NCBI GenBank assembly: GCA_018262395.1
Contig: JAGSYM010000039.1
Span: 1-7,910, forward strand
Source of the DNA: Nitrospirota bacterium
Lineage (GTDB): Bacteria > Nitrospirota > Thermodesulfovibrionia > Thermodesulfovibrionales > SM23-35
Reading direction: 5' to 3'
DNA: 7,910 nucleotides
Each line of letters begins with the position of its first letter. Position 1 is the first letter of the stretch. Below are positions 6,011-7,910 of this stretch, in pieces. Made by a program: the position numbers and the translations under genes. The notes under the pieces were generated by a model. That model worked only from the letters and a program-made list of their open reading frames with translations. It was not told where the DNA came from and searched no databases.

Positions 6011-6076
6011 TGTCATTGCGGCTTGTCCGCAATCCTTCAACTTTTTCAGAAAGATTCCCGACAAGCGGGAATGACA
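6011..6076. repeat. Inverted pair of REP-like hairpins between pyrK and pyrD, with covarying stems
   Basis: Two 24-base arms, 6011–6034 and 6053–6076, are inverted copies (20 of 24 bases identical) that begin TGTCATT and end AATGACA. Each arm is itself a hairpin with a 7-bp stem and a 5-base loop: ATTGCGG/CCGCAAT in the left arm and ATTCCCG/CGGGAAT in the right arm. The four differences are two compensated base-pair swaps, so each stem stays perfect. An 18-base spacer separates the arms. It is probably a mobile palindromic repeat (REP/MITE type) inserted within the operon. It would be transcribed and may affect processing or readthrough to pyrD. Confidence 0.8.
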
Positions 6077-6112
6077 TTAAAGGAGATTCAACTGCAGCCA
6101 CGTTAGAATGAG

Positions 6113-6883
6113 TTACCACACTATGTCCTCTATAGCGAATACCGGCCCTTCCTTGCATACCCTCTGGTACCCTTTTTCTGTTTTTACCGAGCATCCGAGA
6201 CATGCACCGAAACCGCATGCCATATTTTCCTCAAGAGACATATATCCCTTGATATGTCTGTCAACGGCAATTTGAGATACAGCCAAAAGCATGGGCTTCG
6301 GGCCGCAGGCATAGATCATGTATGAAATGCCTTGAGAAACTGGAGAAGTCAGGAAATTGGTCAGAACATCAGTTACCTTGCCCTCTCTGCCGAAAGAGCA
6401 GTCATCAGTGCACGTCATGAGTTCGCTCCCCGATTTCTCCAATTCATTCAGCAGAAGGAGATCATTTTTGCACCGGGCGCCGTATATGAGATATGGCTTT
6501 TTGGGAAGACTTTCCGCAAGAGAAAAGAGGGAAGCGATACCTATTCCGCCTGCAATGAGCAGAGGAGTATGTCCCTTCGCAGGTTTCGGATATCCGGTAC
6601 CGAGAGGACCGATTGCCTGTATCCCGTCCCCCGGCTTCAATGCTTTCATCTGTGCTGTCCCTTTTCCCTTCACCGCGTAAACGAATTGAAGGGTTTGTGC
6701 AGTTTTTCTGAAATAACTGAAGGGCCGTTTTAATAAGGGATCGAATGAATTGCCCGTTCCTACCATGTAGAACTGGCCTGGAGACGGTTCAAATATCGGA
6801 TCACGTGGCTCTATCGTAAGGAGGTAGGTTTTATTGTTTAATGGAAGGTTATCGGTTACCTTTGCCTTGAAAATCTTATGCAA
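6113..6883 (-). CDS. pyrK: Dihydroorotate dehydrogenase electron-transfer subunit (PyrK, FAD and 2Fe-2S)
   Basis: PyrK takes electrons from FMN of PyrDB through a 2Fe-2S cluster and FAD to NAD+. 256 aa, normal length. The FAD-binding beta-barrel has RPFS at 53–56 with GQFYMV before it. The NAD-binding part has LLIAGGIGIASLFSLAE (108–124) and YACGPKPML. The C-terminal cluster ligands are C223, C228, C231 and C243, in CGFGACLGC and RVCKEGPVF. The start is TTG at 6883, overlapping the greA stop by 8 nt, with only a weak GAGA upstream; no ATG is available before the conserved domain. Translation probably depends on coupling to greA. Confidence 0.95.
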   Translation of the reverse strand: MHKIFKAKVTDNLPLNNKTYLLTIEPRDPIFEPSPGQFYMVGTGNSFDPLLKRPFSYFRKTAQTLQFVYAVKGKGTAQMKALKPGDGIQAIGPLGTGYPKPAKGHTPLLIAGGIGIASLFSLAESLPKKPYLIYGARCKNDLLLLNELEKSGSELMTCTDDCSFGREGKVTDVLTNFLTSPVSQGISYMIYACGPKPMLLAVSQIAVDRHIKGYMSLEENMACGFGACLGCSVKTEKGYQRVCKEGPVFAIEDIVW

Positions 6884-7352
6884 AGCTTATCTCTAATATC
6901 TCATACTCCAATGTTTTTGCAGGAACCTTGATGTTGACAACGTCGCCGACTTCCTTATTCAGTAAAGCTTTGCCGACAGGCGAGCTGATGGATATCTTCC
7001 CGTTTTTCGCATCTGCTTCGTCAGGGCCGACAAGCATAAATATTTTCTCTTCGTCAGACAAGAGGTCGATAACTTTTACGGTAGCACCGAAGGCAGTTTT
7101 TTTCTGGGAAATCTTTGAGGGGTTGATGACATCTGAAAGGGCAAGTTTGGTTTTCAGCTCCTGGATTCTCCCTTCGATGAAAGACTGTCTTTCCTTTGCA
7201 GCATGATATTCTGCATTCTCTGAAAGATCCCCGTGTGCCCTTGCTTCGGAGATGTCTCTAATATTCTTTGGCCTGTCAACTTTCAGCAGTCTTTGGAGTT
7301 CTTCCTGAAGTTTCTGGTAGCCGTCCGGTGTAATTGGTAGTCTCCTGAGCAC
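6876..7352 (-). CDS. greA: Transcript cleavage (elongation) factor GreA
   Basis: GreA enters the RNA polymerase secondary channel and stimulates cleavage of backtracked RNA. 158 aa, standard length. The N-terminal coiled coil covers about 1–76, starting PITPDGYQKLQEELQRL. Its tip carries GDLSENAEYHAAKERQ (41–56) with the Mg-coordinating acidic residues D42 and E45 (D41 and E44 in E. coli). The C-terminal FKBP-like domain follows, including VGPDEAD and SISSPVGKALLNKEVGD. The start is GTG at 7352, supported by AGGGGG 5 nt upstream; an ATG one base earlier (7354) is out of frame. It heads the greA–pyrK–pyrD operon. In several groups greA neighbours carAB, so its place beside pyrimidine genes fits an old pyrimidine cluster (inference). 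Confidence 0.96.
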   Translation of the reverse strand: MLRRLPITPDGYQKLQEELQRLLKVDRPKNIRDISEARAHGDLSENAEYHAAKERQSFIEGRIQELKTKLALSDVINPSKISQKKTAFGATVKVIDLLSDEEKIFMLVGPDEADAKNGKISISSPVGKALLNKEVGDVVNIKVPAKTLEYEILEISFA

Positions 7353-7357
7353 ATTAT

Positions 7358-7363
7358 CCCCCT
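7358..7363 (-). promoter_or_regulatory. Ribosome binding site deciding the greA GTG start
   Basis: AGGGGG on the minus strand, 5 nt before GTG 7352. The overlapping ATG at 7354 reads a different frame, so this site selects GTG. Confidence 0.7.
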
Positions 7364-7404
7364 TTCAGATTAAATTAATGTAACACTTTTATCATGAATT
7401 TTTC

Positions 7405-7410
7405 TATATT
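7405..7410 (+). promoter_or_regulatory. Possible -10 element for proS
   Basis: TATATT lies 52 bp before the proS ATG in the 110-bp divergent spacer with greA. I find no matching -35 at standard spacing. No T-box leader (no specifier hairpin, T-box sequence or terminator) fits in this short leader. Confidence 0.25.
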
Positions 7411-7462
7411 AGATGTCACAGCGGATATCCCGAAAACTGTTGAAGAGAAAAGGAGTATAACA

Positions 7463-7910
7463 ATGCGATTTTCAAAGATGCTTATACCAACCCTGCGTGA
7501 AGTTCCTGCTGATGCAGAGTCAGTAAGTCATATCCTTATGCTGAGAGCAGGGTTTATCAGACAGCTCGCATCAGGACTCTATATCTATCTTCCCCTTGGG
7601 ATCAGGGTTCTCGAAAGGATACACAGAATCCTCCGCGAGGAGATGAACGCCATAGGTGCACAGGAGATCACCCTGCCGGCGCTGCATCCGGCTGAGATAT
7701 GGCAGGAGACCGGAAGGTGGTACGAGATAGGGGATGAGATGTTCAGGCTGAAGGACAGGACCGGCCGTGATATGTGCCTCGGCATGACCCATGAAGAAAT
7801 AATGACGTGGCTTGCAGCGAGGGAAATCCGCTCATACAGGGAACTGCCTCAGGTGTGGTATCAGATCCAGACGAAACTGAGGGATGAGGCCAGGCCGAAG
7901 AGCGGGATAC
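7463..7910 (+). CDS. proS: Prolyl-tRNA synthetase, N-terminal part (cut by the right edge)
   Basis: It charges tRNA-Pro with proline, in the cytoplasm. The frame is open from ATG 7463 to the window end (149 codons), with AAAGGAG 7 nt upstream of the ATG. Residues 37–90 hold class II motif 1 ([17 protein letters not shown], then [22 protein letters not shown]). The TxE loop is LGMTHEE at 106–112, where LGPTHEE is commoner. Motif 2 begins at [16 protein letters not shown]. The N-terminus [20 protein letters not shown] is typical of the bacterial type, which has an inserted editing domain further on; that part is outside the window. It is transcribed divergently from greA. Confidence 0.95.
   Translation, partial: MRFSKMLIPTLREVPADAESVSHILMLRAGFIRQLASGLYIYLPLGIRVLERIHRILREEMNAIGAQEITLPALHPAEIWQETGRWYEIGDEMFRLKDRTGRDMCLGMTHEEIMTWLAAREIRSYRELPQVWYQIQTKLRDEARPKSGI

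Noticed and set aside
7353..7462. T-box or other riboswitch before proS
   Set aside because: The leader is too short and lacks a T-box sequence or terminator/antiterminator. Only a 4-bp ACAG/CTGT pairing (7418–7440) is visible.

Overview
This is a stretch of bacterial housekeeping chromosome with about ten recognisable genes, mostly on the minus strand and tightly packed. The mix points to a Gram-negative-type anaerobe or facultative anaerobe, perhaps Nitrospirota (Thermodesulfovibrio-like) or a deltaproteobacterial relative. The reasons are a class IB dihydroorotate dehydrogenase (PyrDB with PyrK), the rpmE–DUF1385–prfA block, an unusual CoaE P-loop (GNYGMGKS) and an orphan PAS–LuxR regulator. 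The lineage is inferred from gene content and motif recall; no search was run.

Left block, all minus strand: rpmE (bL31), then a strong stem-loop terminator, then a DUF1385/YqhQ membrane protein overlapping prfA (release factor 1) by 8 nt. After prfA the DNA turns AT-rich (1–253). It does not show the prmC methyltransferase that often follows prfA, only a weak partial open frame running off the window.

Centre: a lone plus-strand gene for a small PAS-like plus LuxR-type HTH regulator stands divergent from rpmE and overlaps ribF tail to tail. To its right, coaE and ribF (minus strand, 35-nt overlap) make CoA and FMN/FAD. coaE has an extended -10 promoter so close to its ATG that a leaderless mRNA is likely.

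Right block: greA, pyrK and pyrD (minus strand) form an operon. PyrK passes electrons from PyrDB to NAD+ in pyrimidine synthesis, and GreA rescues backtracked RNA polymerase. Two palindromic intergenic repeats lie here. One is a foldback element between pyrD and coaE. The other is a pair of inverted hairpins between pyrK and pyrD whose arms differ by compensatory changes. proS (prolyl-tRNA synthetase) starts divergently from greA and is cut by the right edge.

I found no CRISPR array, prophage, defence system, tRNA or rRNA. The most interesting items are the covarying hairpin pair, the probable leaderless coaE promoter, the terminator dividing a normally linked cluster, and the orphan PAS–LuxR regulator. 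I do not see a previously undescribed multi-gene system.
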